From Prevotellaceae bacterium UBA3849 (GTDB taxonomy: Bacteria; Bacteroidota; Bacteroidia; Bacteroidales; Bacteroidaceae): a DNA stretch of 64,000 nt. Shown here one piece after another: positions 41,117 through 51,600 of this stretch (positions are counted from its first letter, which is position 1; every line of letters starts with the position of its first letter). The stretch covers positions 19,352 through 83,351 of the forward strand of contig DGHL01000040.1 in the NCBI GenBank assembly GCA_002392645.1, read 5' to 3'. The notes below the pieces were generated by a model, which saw only the letters and a list, made by a program, of their open reading frames with translations, ran no database searches and was not told the DNA's origin. Position numbers and translations under genes: made by a program.

Positions 41117-43966
41117 ATGAAGAAACATTTACTTCTATTATTTACGGCTGCAATGACGTCATTGTCAAGCTTTGCGCTTGGTCTCAATGATTTCATATAC
41201 ACGCAGCATGGACGTTTCCAGATTATGGATGCGACGAATAACTTTACGGGTAGCATCCAGGGATTTAGTGGCTTCAGTGCTATTTATAACGATGGTAGTA
41301 CAAAAGTTGATTCTTTGTTCGTTACGGGACAGGATGCTACTGTGGGAGACTATTTCCAGTCTAATATAAATGTACCTTATACAGAGGGTCTTATAAGCAA
41401 ACTCGATTTGCCAGCTGGTAATTATATCGTTAGCTTCAAACTTAAGTCTGGTGCTATTACATCTGCAATACCTTCTGGCGGAACATTCGCTGGTATGAAC
41501 CGTATTCGTCTCGTTAGCGTAGCAAAAGATGCTACGGTTACTTCTGCTAATGTTGATGAGATAGTAGCAAGCTATGAGTCAGGACTTACCATAGGTACAG
41601 AGTGGGCTACCTATGGCTTTGATGTAGAAGTAGATCCTTCAAATGACTATTATCTGGAGTTCCTTGGTATGCAGAGTCAAGTGGCTGTAGCTGATATTCA
41701 GATCCAGGAGGCAATGCAAGTTGCTGATTTACGTAAGAGGGATTATATGATCAACTTTATCAATGCGTATAAATCAGTAAAGCAAATAACAGAAGAACAG
41801 GATAAGGAATTTGGACTCACGGAGAATTTAGAGGTACTCGAGGGTATTAATGAGACATCAAGTCAGGAGGAATTAGATGAGGTAATCGTTTCCTTGGATG
41901 AAGCCATTTTAGGAATGCGTGGTTTAATGGATTCTTGGCTGTCAGATAAAGATAATAGTACCTTCCCTGCAGGCTTTACTTGTAATAACAAATCAACGGA
42001 TTGTGGCATCTGGACTACGAATCCTTCTGGTCGTTTGCATAAGGATACATGGAATGGTAAGACATATCCGGAGTTCCCACATTTCCAGCATAGCAATGGC
42101 TGGGATAGAACTGGTGTGATGGAGACAAAGGAACTACAAGAGTTCCCCGCAGGTTCTTATGTATTCTCAGTTGACGTAAGGGCGTTAGTTCGTCTTCGTG
42201 AAGGTAAGCAGAACTGGACTCCTGATTTGGGAATGGATTGTTTCCAGACGACCCTCTATGTTGTAAATGAGGATGGTGATACTGTTGCTGTAACAGGGCC
42301 TTATGCTATTCGTGCAAGTGAGTTTACTCCTAATTACCTTGTATTTAAGTTGGATCAGCCTTTAAACTGTAAGGTTGGTATAAAGACTGAGGGTATTAAG
42401 GAAGGAGGAACTAATATCTATCCTGGAAGTTACGGTGGTACCATAATGTTTAAGGATGCAGCACTCTACTATGTGTCAGCTTTGCCATATACTAAGAAGC
42501 AGCTTGACTACATTAAGGCTGTTCAGAAACAGATAACGACTGGACGTGATTATATTACAAGCAATACAGAGGGCATTAATAATGCAGAGAAGTATTGGGG
42601 TAAGGCTGAGCTTCAGGCATGTCTTGATACTGCAGTAGCTAAAGTTGAGGCTTATGAAGCTATTAAGACAGATACAGCTTACATTATTAATACTTATAAT
42701 GAATATGTAGGTGAAGGAGGTGAATGGGCTTCTTCAACTTCTTCGGAATCTGGTATTCTCGAGTATGATATCTATCAGAATGTTGTAAAGGACCTTATCG
42801 CTGCTAATAGGAAATTCAATGATTTGAACGATACCTTGAACAGTTTGGCTGAGGCTATCGTAGCAGCTAAGGAATTTAGAAATCTTCGTGTATATGCAGA
42901 ATCTACTACAAATGAAGGTTTGGATAACGAGATTACTAAAGCTGAAAACTTGTTGACACAATTGCAGAATGATGCATACAGTGAGGAAAATGTTGATTTG
43001 TTGCTTGCTGAAATAGATGCTCTCACTGCTAAAAAGAGCGAGTTTGCTGCTGGTATCCCAACAGAAAAGATAGAGGTTATTGCTGATATCGACTTTGAAC
43101 AGCCAGCCGTTGGTCTGGAAGGCGAAGCTACTTCTGGTGCTGTAACTATTGCCGGTGCTGTCGGTCAGATGGAGATTGATAACTTTAGTACTGTTGCTGC
43201 TGATGGTGTATTCCAGAAAGGATATGACAAGAATTTTGAAACTTTCCATGAGGGTATGCTTCGCGTAGGTAATGGTGCAGGTATTGTTAATATTGATGAG
43301 GATAAGCGTGTAACAGGTTCAAATATCCTCCGTGCTTCATTTGATATGCACTTCGGTAAGTTGAACAATCGTAATTCAGGTTTCGATTTCCTCGACGAGA
43401 ATAATGAGCGTGTGGCAGAGGTTTATTTCGATTTCTATAATGGCAATATGAAAAATGGTGGTCGTGATGACTTCGGATTGAACTTCTCTTACATTCCTTC
43501 ATACGGTGCACAGGGTGTTGACAATGATTCTATCATAGGTTCTGATGATTATAAGACTCACTTTGAGATAATCATTGATTATGGCACATCTAAGATGTAC
43601 TGTTCTACAACATCTAAGAGCGGTTCTCAGAAAACAGTAGAGGTAGCTCTTCCTAACAAGGAGCCAATAGCTATGTTCCGAGTTAAGTCTAACTATAGTT
43701 CAAACCCAGAGCGTCGCTCTTGGTTCGATAACCTGAAGATTGAGAAGATTACTGCTGCTGAGGTCGTTTCTGTAACGGGTGATACTAACGGTGACGGTGT
43801 GGTTACTATGGCTGATGCTAACGCTATCGTTAACTACTTCCTCGCAGAGGATAAGACAACCATCACAAACTTCGATGTTACTGCCGCTGACGTAAATGGT
43901 GACGGCGATATCACAATGGCTGATGCCAACGCTGTAGTTAATATCTTCCTCGGAAGTGCTGAATAA
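41117..43966 (+). CDS. Secreted multidomain protein with C-terminal dockerin-like module
   Basis: The 949-aa protein has a signal peptide (residues 1-20). Residues 25-205 and 285-480 are beta-rich and look like carbohydrate-binding or jelly-roll domains (LPAGNYIVSFKLKSG, FPAGSYVFSVDVRAL). Helical stretches at 205-275 and 480-690 have the spacing of FIVAR-like or coiled-coil linkers. Residues 700-880 form another beta-sandwich with a DFYNGN segment. Residues 888-949 are two calcium-loop repeats, DTNGDGVVTMAD and DVNGDGDITMAD, each followed by ANAIVNYFL-like helices, a dockerin-like arrangement closely matching the end of the PL11 lyase. No catalytic motif is recognised, so this may be a binding or scaffold-client protein. 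Codons are more AT-rich than in the lyase. Confidence 0.75.
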   Translation: MKKHLLLLFTAAMTSLSSFALGLNDFIYTQHGRFQIMDATNNFTGSIQGFSGFSAIYNDGSTKVDSLFVTGQDATVGDYFQSNINVPYTEGLISKLDLPAGNYIVSFKLKSGAITSAIPSGGTFAGMNRIRLVSVAKDATVTSANVDEIVASYESGLTIGTEWATYGFDVEVDPSNDYYLEFLGMQSQVAVADIQIQEAMQVADLRKRDYMINFINAYKSVKQITEEQDKEFGLTENLEVLEGINETSSQEELDEVIVSLDEAILGMRGLMDSWLSDKDNSTFPAGFTCNNKSTDCGIWTTNPSGRLHKDTWNGKTYPEFPHFQHSNGWDRTGVMETKELQEFPAGSYVFSVDVRALVRLREGKQNWTPDLGMDCFQTTLYVVNEDGDTVAVTGPYAIRASEFTPNYLVFKLDQPLNCKVGIKTEGIKEGGTNIYPGSYGGTIMFKDAALYYVSALPYTKKQLDYIKAVQKQITTGRDYITSNTEGINNAEKYWGKAELQACLDTAVAKVEAYEAIKTDTAYIINTYNEYVGEGGEWASSTSSESGILEYDIYQNVVKDLIAANRKFNDLNDTLNSLAEAIVAAKEFRNLRVYAESTTNEGLDNEITKAENLLTQLQNDAYSEENVDLLLAEIDALTAKKSEFAAGIPTEKIEVIADIDFEQPAVGLEGEATSGAVTIAGAVGQMEIDNFSTVAADGVFQKGYDKNFETFHEGMLRVGNGAGIVNIDEDKRVTGSNILRASFDMHFGKLNNRNSGFDFLDENNERVAEVYFDFYNGNMKNGGRDDFGLNFSYIPSYGAQGVDNDSIIGSDDYKTHFEIIIDYGTSKMYCSTTSKSGSQKTVEVALPNKEPIAMFRVKSNYSSNPERRSWFDNLKIEKITAAEVVSVTGDTNGDGVVTMADANAIVNYFLAEDKTTITNFDVTAADVNGDGDITMADANAVVNIFLGSAE

Positions 43967-43978
43967 ATTGAATACATA

Positions 43979-44022
43979 CTTTGTGACAACTAAGTTCCTT
44001 AATGAACTTGGTTGCCACAAGG
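43979..44022 (+). other. Imperfect 17-bp hairpin between the dockerin and cohesin-like genes
   Basis: CTTTGTGACAACTAAGTTC pairs with GAACTTGGTTGCCACAAGG with a few wobble and mismatch positions. No U-run follows, so it is probably a processing or differential-expression element within one operon. Confidence 0.55.
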
Positions 44023-44077
44023 TTAAATAAGAAAGAAAACTCAAATTAATATTAATTTAAAACAAAATCTTAAGATT

Positions 44078-44884
44078 ATGAAAAAATTATTTACACTTAT
44101 CGCTTGTTGCTTTAGTGCAGTATGTATTTCTGCTGCTCCGAAGTCAGATATCTCAAGCTACAAAAATTATTTGTATATTCCTGATGACACTAAGTTCGTT
44201 GCAGGTACAGAAACTACAGTAGAGATAAAACTTAGACAGACAGGATGGATACAGGGTGCTCATTGTGAGATAGTATTCCCAGAGGGATGGACAGTTAAAG
44301 CTCCTACTCTTGTAAAGAAGTCTTTGTTCCAGGTATTGACTGATCCTGAGGATGAAGAATCAACTATGGAATTGTGTGCAGCTTCAGGTCTTGCAGCTAA
44401 AGGTACTGTTGCCACTGCAGCTACAACTGGTCTTGGAACTGCTGGTGGTTATGATGTAAATGATCCTACGAAGTATTACAATTTTGGAAAAGAAGATGCT
44501 TCTCATTCTTACTATAACTATAAAGAAGGTGAGGATATAGTACTTTTCAAGGTTAAAGTTACTCCTGCTGCTGCGTCAGGTACTCCTGCAACAATCACGT
44601 TTACTGATTGCGAACTGTGTTTTAATGATCCAAACTATAAGACAAATCCTGATTTGAGTGACTATGCTTGGAATAACTATTGTAATCCAGCTATAACTGC
44701 TAAGGAAACAGGTGTTGAAAGATCTTTAGTTTTTGAGTTTGATGTAGAGGGTGCAACTGGCGTTGATGGCGTTTCTGAGGATGGCGCAGAGGCTGCTGCT
44801 CCTGCAAAGAAGATTGTTGATGGTCAGCTCGTAATCGAGACTGCTAACGGTACTTTCAACGCTGCTGGCGCACAGGTAAAGTAA
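44078..44884 (+). CDS. Small secreted protein with a cohesin-like beta-sandwich (tentative)
   Basis: The 268-aa protein has a signal peptide (residues 1-19). Residues 28-205 show features of a cohesin-type jelly-roll: FVAGTETTVEIKLRQTGWIQ, GAHCEIVFPEGWTVKAP and DIVLFKVKVTPAAASGTP followed by ATITFTDCELCFND. These echo the cohesin pattern of an initial AG..v.v.v segment, a central strand and a late LF.VKV strand. No dockerin repeat is present. The C-terminus (IVDGQLVIETANGTFNAAGA) resembles short surface-protein tails in Prevotella and may be a sorting or anchoring signal. Its position just after a dockerin-bearing protein makes cohesin-dockerin partnering attractive, but the similarity is read by eye. 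Another beta-sandwich family is possible. Confidence 0.5.
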   Translation: MKKLFTLIACCFSAVCISAAPKSDISSYKNYLYIPDDTKFVAGTETTVEIKLRQTGWIQGAHCEIVFPEGWTVKAPTLVKKSLFQVLTDPEDEESTMELCAASGLAAKGTVATAATTGLGTAGGYDVNDPTKYYNFGKEDASHSYYNYKEGEDIVLFKVKVTPAAASGTPATITFTDCELCFNDPNYKTNPDLSDYAWNNYCNPAITAKETGVERSLVFEFDVEGATGVDGVSEDGAEAAAPAKKIVDGQLVIETANGTFNAAGAQVK

Positions 44885-44910
44885 GATATCATATCATACT
44901 AATAAAAAAA

Positions 44911-44942
44911 ACTTCGCTTGAACATTCAAGCGAAGTTTTTTC
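44911..44942 (+). terminator. Terminator after the cohesin-like gene
   Basis: ACTTCGCTTGAA (44911-44922) pairs perfectly with TTCAAGCGAAGT (44925-44936), followed by T6. Confidence 0.88.
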
Positions 44943-44950
44943 GTTTTTTC

Positions 44951-44981
44951 TTGCATATACCAAATCTTCTTATTAATTTTG
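44951..44981 (+). promoter_or_regulatory. Promoter of the YoeB-type toxin-antitoxin pair
   Basis: A -33 TTG (44951-44953), a 20-nt spacer and a perfect -7 TAATTTTG (44974-44981). The predicted transcript leaves about 25 nt before the ATG at 45014, so starts further upstream are unlikely. Confidence 0.75.
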
Positions 44982-45013
44982 CATGTGTAAATTTTAATGT
45001 AATATATTTTATT

Positions 45014-45274
45014 ATGGCAAGAAATATGAATACTATATCATTATCCCCCGAATTCTTCAGTGATTTGGGAGTGATAGCTCAGGACGAAACTCTGTTTGTT
45101 AAATTACAGAAGTATGTAAAAAAACTTATTTCCACAAAGGCAAAAGATGACAGTCTAATGACAAAAGACGAATTCTTTGCCAAACTTGAACGCTCAAGAA
45201 AGCAGATAGAAGAGGGAAATTATGTGAAGTTTTCCAATATACAGGAGTTTAATGAGTATTTTGGTGTTAAATGA
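45014..45274 (+). CDS. Antitoxin of a YoeB/Txe-type toxin-antitoxin system
   Basis: The 86-aa protein (MARNMNTISLSPEFFSDLG) is read from the ATG at 45014; the frame is open 96 nt further up, but that part precedes the promoter. It has a short N-terminal part, a basic middle (YVKKLISTKAK), and LMTKDEFFAKLERSRKQIEE, a helical stretch common in Bacteroidetes antitoxins paired with YoeB/Txe toxins. The gene overlaps the toxin start by 4 nt (ATGA). A DNA-binding role in self-repression is inferred from the family. Confidence 0.8.
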   Translation: MARNMNTISLSPEFFSDLGVIAQDETLFVKLQKYVKKLISTKAKDDSLMTKDEFFAKLERSRKQIEEGNYVKFSNIQEFNEYFGVK

Positions 45275-45537
45275 AGTACGAAGTGTTGTTTACCAAAGAG
45301 GCAGAAAAGGATATAAACCGATTGAGAGAGTCTGAACCTGCTGCTTTTAAAAAACTTGTAAAACTGGTAGCAGAACTATATGACCATCCTATGACAGGAA
45401 CTGGTAAGCCAGAGATGCTGAAAGGTAATCGTATTGGGCAGTGGAGTCGCAGGATAACTAAGAAGCATCGGCTGGTATACGAGATAAATGGTGATAAGAT
45501 CTATGTCTATGTACTTTCAGCCTATGGGCATTATTAG
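45271..45537 (+). CDS. YoeB/Txe-family mRNA interferase toxin
   Basis: The 88-aa protein shows the full RelE-fold YoeB pattern: DHPMTGTGKPEMLKG, IGQWSRRIT, HRLVYEI and the terminal GHY. Glu48, Arg67, His87 and Tyr88 correspond to the catalytic Glu46, Arg65, His83 and Tyr84 of E. coli YoeB. It cleaves mRNA at the ribosomal A site when freed from its antitoxin. All active-site residues are present, so the toxin should be functional. The start overlaps the antitoxin stop. Confidence 0.92.
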   Translation: MKYEVLFTKEAEKDINRLRESEPAAFKKLVKLVAELYDHPMTGTGKPEMLKGNRIGQWSRRITKKHRLVYEINGDKIYVYVLSAYGHY

Positions 45538-45560
45538 GCAGCAGATATATTCTATAGTAA

Positions 45561-45593
45561 ACACACCTCATTAGGGGTGTGTTTGTTTTTTGT
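45561..45593 (+). terminator. Terminator after the YoeB-type pair
   Basis: ACACACCTC (45561-45569) pairs with GGGGTGTGT (45574-45582), one G-U, followed by a T-rich run (TTGTTTTTTG). Confidence 0.85.
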
Positions 45594-45628
45594 AACTTGT
45601 ATTTTTTTTCAAGTTTTTATGTTAAAAA

Positions 45629-45660
45629 TTTGTATAATTCAGAAATTTTTATTTATTTTG
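45629..45660 (+). promoter_or_regulatory. Promoter of the seven-gene fasciclin-SusC/D operon
   Basis: -33 TTTG (45629-45632), a 20-nt spacer and -7 TTATTTTG (45653-45660, one mismatch). The leader is about 100 nt. No other promoter is obvious in the 18 kb downstream. Confidence 0.7.
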
Positions 45661-45769
45661 CATAACCAAATATAGTGCAGGGGTGTATTGTGTTCGTACG
45701 TAACCCGCAGCATCATATACTAACTCTTTGAAATTAAATAAATTAAAAATAAACTAACTATCAATCTTT

Positions 45770-48649
45770 ATGAAAAAACTCATTTTGTATGCATCTCTTG
45801 TTTGCATTGGAATGGCATCTTGCTCAAAAGACTATGTAGTCGATGAGGAGAACCTGCCATCATGGCTTGGTGAGAGCATTTACGGAGAGTTGAAGAGTCC
45901 GAAGACGCTTTCAGGTTCGTTTAATACGTATCTGAGGCTTATTGACGACATGGGGTATGGTGAAGTCCTTGGTCATACCGGTAGTAAGACCATCTTCCCT
46001 GCGAACGATGCGGCGTTTGAAGCCTATTTCAAAGATGGCAACAACCGCTATGGAGCAAGGAGCTATGAAGACCTTACCTACAGTCAGAAGGCTCAGCTGC
46101 TCTATTCGTCAATGATTGACAATGCCATTCTTATTGGTAACATCTCTTCTGAGCAGAACTCAAGTGGTGAACTGTTGCAGGGTAAGGCTGTGAAGCACTC
46201 TACCAACCTGCAGCTGACTAATACCATTGAACCACTGTATTCTCAGAATTTCCCTAAGAACAATGCTTCGTTCACACGTTTCATTGACAAGGGAGCTATC
46301 CTGACCGTCAACGATAACAGCGTGGCACCGATGGTACACTTCACCGGTGAGTATATGCTTAATAATGGCATGACGGTCGTAGGAGACAATAACGACTTCT
46401 CTGTACTTACTGGAAATGAGTACACTGACGGAGATGCTTACATCTTCAATCATAAGGTGATAACAAGCAATGTAACCTGTCAGAATGGTTACATACACCA
46501 GCTTGACGGCGTTCTTGAGCCACCGGGCAATATGGCACAGGTGCTGAGAGAGGGTACGGAGTCAGGTTCTGGTACCAGTCTTTTCTCACGCATGTTGGAT
46601 TATTATTGCGCACCATTCAATGATGTTACCACAAAGAACAACTATAATGCGTGGGCTATTGAGAATGGTGAGGCAACAATCGAGAATGTATATGCCATAC
46701 GTTACTATAGCCAGATGTCAAATGGTGCAAAGAAATTGGATCGCTATACTGACGAGGATGGCAAGATAAGCGACGTGCATACAGAGTCACAGTTGCTTAA
46801 CTTCGATCCAGGATGGAACCAGTATAAGCCAAATGCTACAAGTTCGGCTAATGCAGAGATTGCTGCAGTCCTTGCACCAACAGACGATGCCCTGTGGGAT
46901 TATTTCAAGGAGAACGGTGGCGGTGGTGCATACATCATCAAGAACCTCGGTAACCCAGAGTTGGAGAATACGCGCGAGAACCTCGGTGAGCATTTCGACG
47001 CTATTTATAACAGCGACCCTTCTGTGTTTACCAACATGCTGAACAACCTGCTGAAGTCTAACTTCTCAAAGACCGTTCCAAGCAAGTTCTCTACGGTGCA
47101 GAACGATGCATTCGAGTTCATGGGCGTGAAACTCGACGACGTTCACATGAAGGATGACGGCAAGTATGATGTCAAGATTGCCAACAACGGCGTTATATAC
47201 AAGATGGACAAGTTCTTTGCTCCACAGCTCTATAACTCAGTACTCGGTCCGGCTTCCGTATATCAGAACATGCGCAGCATGGGACAGATGCTCAATGACC
47301 ATGCCGTTACTGCCGGTGAGGTGCCTGCACTTGGCGTGAACATGTACTACTACCTCATGTCTATGAAGTCAAAGTATGCAGTGTTCGTACCAGAAGATAA
47401 CAGTACATTCGTGTATATCGACCCAACGTCAATATATGACGCCGACAACTATGGCACAAAGGCGCTGCGCTTCCGTTTCAACACCGCAGCAACTGATTCA
47501 AAGTTCAATGTAATGGTGCAGAAGGGCCTGTTCGAGAACGGCGTGTTCACCGAACTTGGAGAATACACTGAGGAGAATATCGAGAAAGGTACATACTCTA
47601 CCCAGATACAGGACATGCTGAACTATCATGTAGTAGTGCTCAACAGCAACGAGGACGGACTCAGCGGAAATCACTACTACAAGACGAAGCATGGTGGTGC
47701 AATCTACGTTCCAGACGGTTTCGCACGTAATGGAAAGACAGTTCAGGGTGGTGCCCAGATTGAAGGCAAGGCTCCTGCTGCCAAGGTGCTTACACAGTAT
47801 AGTAGGACTGGACGCACCGATGCAGATCCAGAGGCAAATATCGAGAATGGTACTTGCTACCTCATCAGCACTCCTATACAGCCTACTACTACAAGTACAT
47901 ATAAGGTACTCTCATCTAAGTTTGAGAAGTTCTATGACTTCATGAGCGGTTTTGAAGGAAATACCGATATCCTGAAGTTTGCAGGACTCAGTGATGAGGA
48001 AAACGAGAAGACTCACAAGTCAGAGCAGACAAACTATATGATGTTTGCTGCTACAAACTTAAATCCTATACGTGAAGACCTGTACGATGCACGTATGCGC
48101 ATGCTCGGTGCATATAACTATACGGTATATGCTCCTACAGACGATGCAATGGACAAGGCTTATGCAGCTGGTCTGCCTACATGGGATGAGCTGGAGGCGT
48201 TGTTCAATCAGTGGGATAATCAGGAAACAACGAATCCTTCTGGCTATGCTGCTGCATCTGCAGAGGCACGTAAGAAGATTGACGTAATGCGTCAGTTCGT
48301 GTTCTACCACATTCAGAACAACTCTGTCTTTGCTGACAACACTGTTGCCAGCGGTTCTTACCAGACATTCTGCACTGATGACCTCGGCATTGCACAGACA
48401 CTGGGTGTCAGCGGTGGTAACGGCACGCTGAACGTGCGCGACAGGGCTGGTAATACGGTTAGCGTGACGTATGGAAGCGCTAATGCCAATATCTTGGCAC
48501 GCGACATCGTCAGGACATCTACGGGTGCTATCGACTATTCTTCATTCGTTACCATACATGGTATCGACACACCTCTCTGCTTCAGCACGACCGGTAGGTA
48601 TGACAGCAAATGGAATAATGCCGGTTCTGCGAAAAAAGCAGTGCGCTAA
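45770..48649 (+). CDS. Large fasciclin-domain lipoprotein (four FAS1-like repeats)
   Basis: The 959-aa protein has a lipobox ending at Cys18 (GMASC). Four FAS1-like modules are suggested by repeated 'FaPtDdAf..y' strands: IFPANDAAFEAYF (70s), VLAPTDDALWDYF (360s), VFVPEDNSTF (540s) and VYAPTDDAMDKAY (780s). Matching NGviy.id.. segments occur (NGVIYKMDKFF; QNGYIHQLDGVLEP). FAS1 domains mediate adhesion or protein and glycan contacts outside the cell. It is the first gene of an operon with SusC and SusD and is presumably surface-exposed through its lipid anchor. Ligand unknown. It is larger than typical single- or double-FAS1 proteins. Confidence 0.85.
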   Translation: MKKLILYASLVCIGMASCSKDYVVDEENLPSWLGESIYGELKSPKTLSGSFNTYLRLIDDMGYGEVLGHTGSKTIFPANDAAFEAYFKDGNNRYGARSYEDLTYSQKAQLLYSSMIDNAILIGNISSEQNSSGELLQGKAVKHSTNLQLTNTIEPLYSQNFPKNNASFTRFIDKGAILTVNDNSVAPMVHFTGEYMLNNGMTVVGDNNDFSVLTGNEYTDGDAYIFNHKVITSNVTCQNGYIHQLDGVLEPPGNMAQVLREGTESGSGTSLFSRMLDYYCAPFNDVTTKNNYNAWAIENGEATIENVYAIRYYSQMSNGAKKLDRYTDEDGKISDVHTESQLLNFDPGWNQYKPNATSSANAEIAAVLAPTDDALWDYFKENGGGGAYIIKNLGNPELENTRENLGEHFDAIYNSDPSVFTNMLNNLLKSNFSKTVPSKFSTVQNDAFEFMGVKLDDVHMKDDGKYDVKIANNGVIYKMDKFFAPQLYNSVLGPASVYQNMRSMGQMLNDHAVTAGEVPALGVNMYYYLMSMKSKYAVFVPEDNSTFVYIDPTSIYDADNYGTKALRFRFNTAATDSKFNVMVQKGLFENGVFTELGEYTEENIEKGTYSTQIQDMLNYHVVVLNSNEDGLSGNHYYKTKHGGAIYVPDGFARNGKTVQGGAQIEGKAPAAKVLTQYSRTGRTDADPEANIENGTCYLISTPIQPTTTSTYKVLSSKFEKFYDFMSGFEGNTDILKFAGLSDEENEKTHKSEQTNYMMFAATNLNPIREDLYDARMRMLGAYNYTVYAPTDDAMDKAYAAGLPTWDELEALFNQWDNQETTNPSGYAAASAEARKKIDVMRQFVFYHIQNNSVFADNTVASGSYQTFCTDDLGIAQTLGVSGGNGTLNVRDRAGNTVSVTYGSANANILARDIVRTSTGAIDYSSFVTIHGIDTPLCFSTTGRYDSKWNNAGSAKKAVR

Positions 48650-48682
48650 CACTATTTAATTTAAGTTTAATACAAAGAAGTC

Positions 48683-51600
48683 ATGAATATTATGTCAAAA
48701 CAAAAGGTTCTACTGACATTCATACTCTTCGTCATAACACAGATGGTGATGGCGCAGGGAGTCGTCATATCAGGAACTGTTGAAGACGCAATGGGACCGG
48801 TCATGTTCGCAAACGTCACGGAGCGTGATGCTAATGACCGTATCATTAACGCTACGCAGACAGATATGATGGGTAACTTCTCCATGGAAGTTAAGAATAC
48901 AAAGAATATGCTCGTCGTGTCTTACGTAGGTAGCAAGACGTGGAAAAAGAAAATAGGAAACGAAACGACTTTCGCTATAAAACTTGAGGATGAAAAGACA
49001 ACACTTAATGAGGTGACCGTGCGTGGTCGCCGTGCTAATGCTGGTGGCTTGAACATCCAAAAGAAAGAGATTTCGGTGTCACAGCAGACTTTCAACCTCT
49101 CTGAGGTGGAAGGTATGGCGTTCACCTCTGCCGACGAGGCTCTGCAGGGTGAGATTGCCGGTCTGGATATCGTAAGTAACTCCGGTAACCTCGGTTCCGG
49201 AACTACAATGCGTCTGCGTGGTGTTTCATCATTGTCTGGTAACTCTAACCCTCTCATCGTAGTTGATGATAAGATATTTGACTATAATGAGGGTGACATT
49301 GACTTCGAGAATGCTGATACCGAAGCTTTCTCTTCTCTGCTTGCTGTCAATGTGGATGATATTGAAAAAATTAACGTGCTCAAAGATGCTGCCGCTACGG
49401 CTATCTGGGGTTCACGTGGTGCCAACGGTGTCATAGAAATTACTACAAAGCGTGGTAAGCGTGGTAAGCCAAGGGTAAACCTCTCATATAAGTTCACAGG
49501 TACATGGATGCCTGCTGGATACCAGTTGCTTAACGGTGACCAGTACACCATGATGCTTAAGGAAGAGTTCTATAACCCAACACAGAGTGCTGACGCTACC
49601 AAGAACATTGCCGAGATTAACTACGACAAGACTTGGCCGGAGTATAACTACTGGAACCGTAACACTGACTGGGTGGACGAGGTGAAGCAGTTCGGTGAGC
49701 AGCATGAGGCAAATGTCAACATTACCGGTGGTGGACAGAAGGCTACCTTCCGTATCTCTGCTGGCTACAACCATCAGACTGGTACTATCATCAAGCAGCG
49801 TCTTGATCGTCTGACCACTCGTCTCGTACTCGACTATAATGTGTCAGACCGTATCAAGTTCTCTACGAACTTCGCCTTGACATATACAGACAACCTGAAG
49901 AACTATACACTTGGTTCAAGCAAGAACGGTAACTCTAACAACAATATTCTCGCTATGGCGCTCGCTATGGCTCCGAATATGTCTATCTACCGTAACAATG
50001 GTGAGTACTACCTGATGAATCCTGCCGGAAATGATGCAAAAGGACAGACACCTTACACAGGTAACTACAGTTCTGAGAAAATGGGTTCAGTGTATAAGAT
50101 TGGTAACCCTGTTGCCTATGCTAACTCTTCATGGCAGAAGGAGCAGACTTACAGCATCGTACCTGACTTCAACCTGAAGTATGAACTTCTCGGTATAGAG
50201 AGCAACCAGAGTCGTCTGACATTCGACGGTCGTGTATATTTCGACATCTATGCATACTCACTGCCTACATATATGCCGGGTAGCCTGTCAAACGGAGACT
50301 ACGATGCAGCGACATATAACTATGCAACCAACACTGAGAAGAACAACTTCAAGCTCGGTGCACGTGCACAGCTCGTCTTTACACCTTATTTCAAGAATGA
50401 GGACTTCAGTCTCACAATGCTTGGTCGTTATGAGTGTAACACAGGACGCTATTCTTATCAGTATGCTGCAAAGAGCCAGTTGCCAAATGGCTTGGAGACT
50501 ATTGAGGCTCAGGCTAACAACCGTGATATGAGCAACTCTCTCTCAACAGTGAAGACTGCATCTCAGAACTGGGTTTACAATGCACACTTCTCTTACAAGG
50601 AGCGTTACAACATCAGCTTCTCACTGCGTGGTGACTGTAGCTCTGGATTCGGTCCTGATAATCCTTGGTTCTATTCTCCTTCTGTTTCTGTACGTTATAA
50701 CCTCAGTGACGAGAAGTTCTTCGAACCATTGCGTAAGGTCGTATCTATGTTCGGTATCCGTGGTTCATGGGGTATTTCTGGTAGTACAAGTGCAGGAGCT
50801 GCACAGTTCTACAACACCTATAAGCCATCTGCAGGTACGTATGGTACAGATGCATACACTACTCTTGACGGTCTGAAGCTCACGACTCTCAAGCCACAGA
50901 AGCGTCAGGGTCTTAACCTCGGTTTCAACCTCGGTTTCCTGAATGATATAATCGAGATGGACCTTAATATATATAAGGAGAAGACTTCTGACCTTATAGT
51001 AAAGAATGCTCCAATACCTTCTACTACTGGTTACACAGTGGTAAGTTTTGCCAACATCGGTAAGATTGAGAATAAGGGTTGGGAGCTTTCTATCAATGCA
51101 AATAAATTCCTGAAGGTAAAGAAATTCACTCTCTCTGCTTCTTTGAATATGGCACAGAATGCCAACGAACTGCTTGAGATGAACAAGGACGTGCTCGCAG
51201 GATATAATACGAAGTTTGAGGATGTTTATACAAAGCGTGGCAATGCAGCACGTATGAACAAGGTAGAGATAGGTGCTCCTCTGTGTTCTATCTATGGCTA
51301 CCAGTCAAAGGGCGTATTCCAGTATTCTTATGAATACCTGACCAACTATAATACAAAGATGAGACAGCAGAATGCCAACTGGACATCTGTTGACTTTGAG
51401 AATTGGATAAACGAGCAGTTGGCTGCCGGCAAGACATTCCCTGTCGCTACCGATGCTAACGGTCATGTCATAATGACTAATAACGGAGAGCCACAGCATC
51501 TTGTTTACAGATATTACAATGGTACATCAGAGTACCAGTTCCAGGGTGGTGACGCTCATTATGAGGATATCAACCATGATGGTCAGATTAATGAGCTTGA

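Noticed and set aside
44918..45013. Upstream extension of the YoeB antitoxin from the ATG at 44918
   Set aside because: This stretch lies in the terminator and promoter region, before the predicted transcript start; the ATG at 45014 fits the family length.
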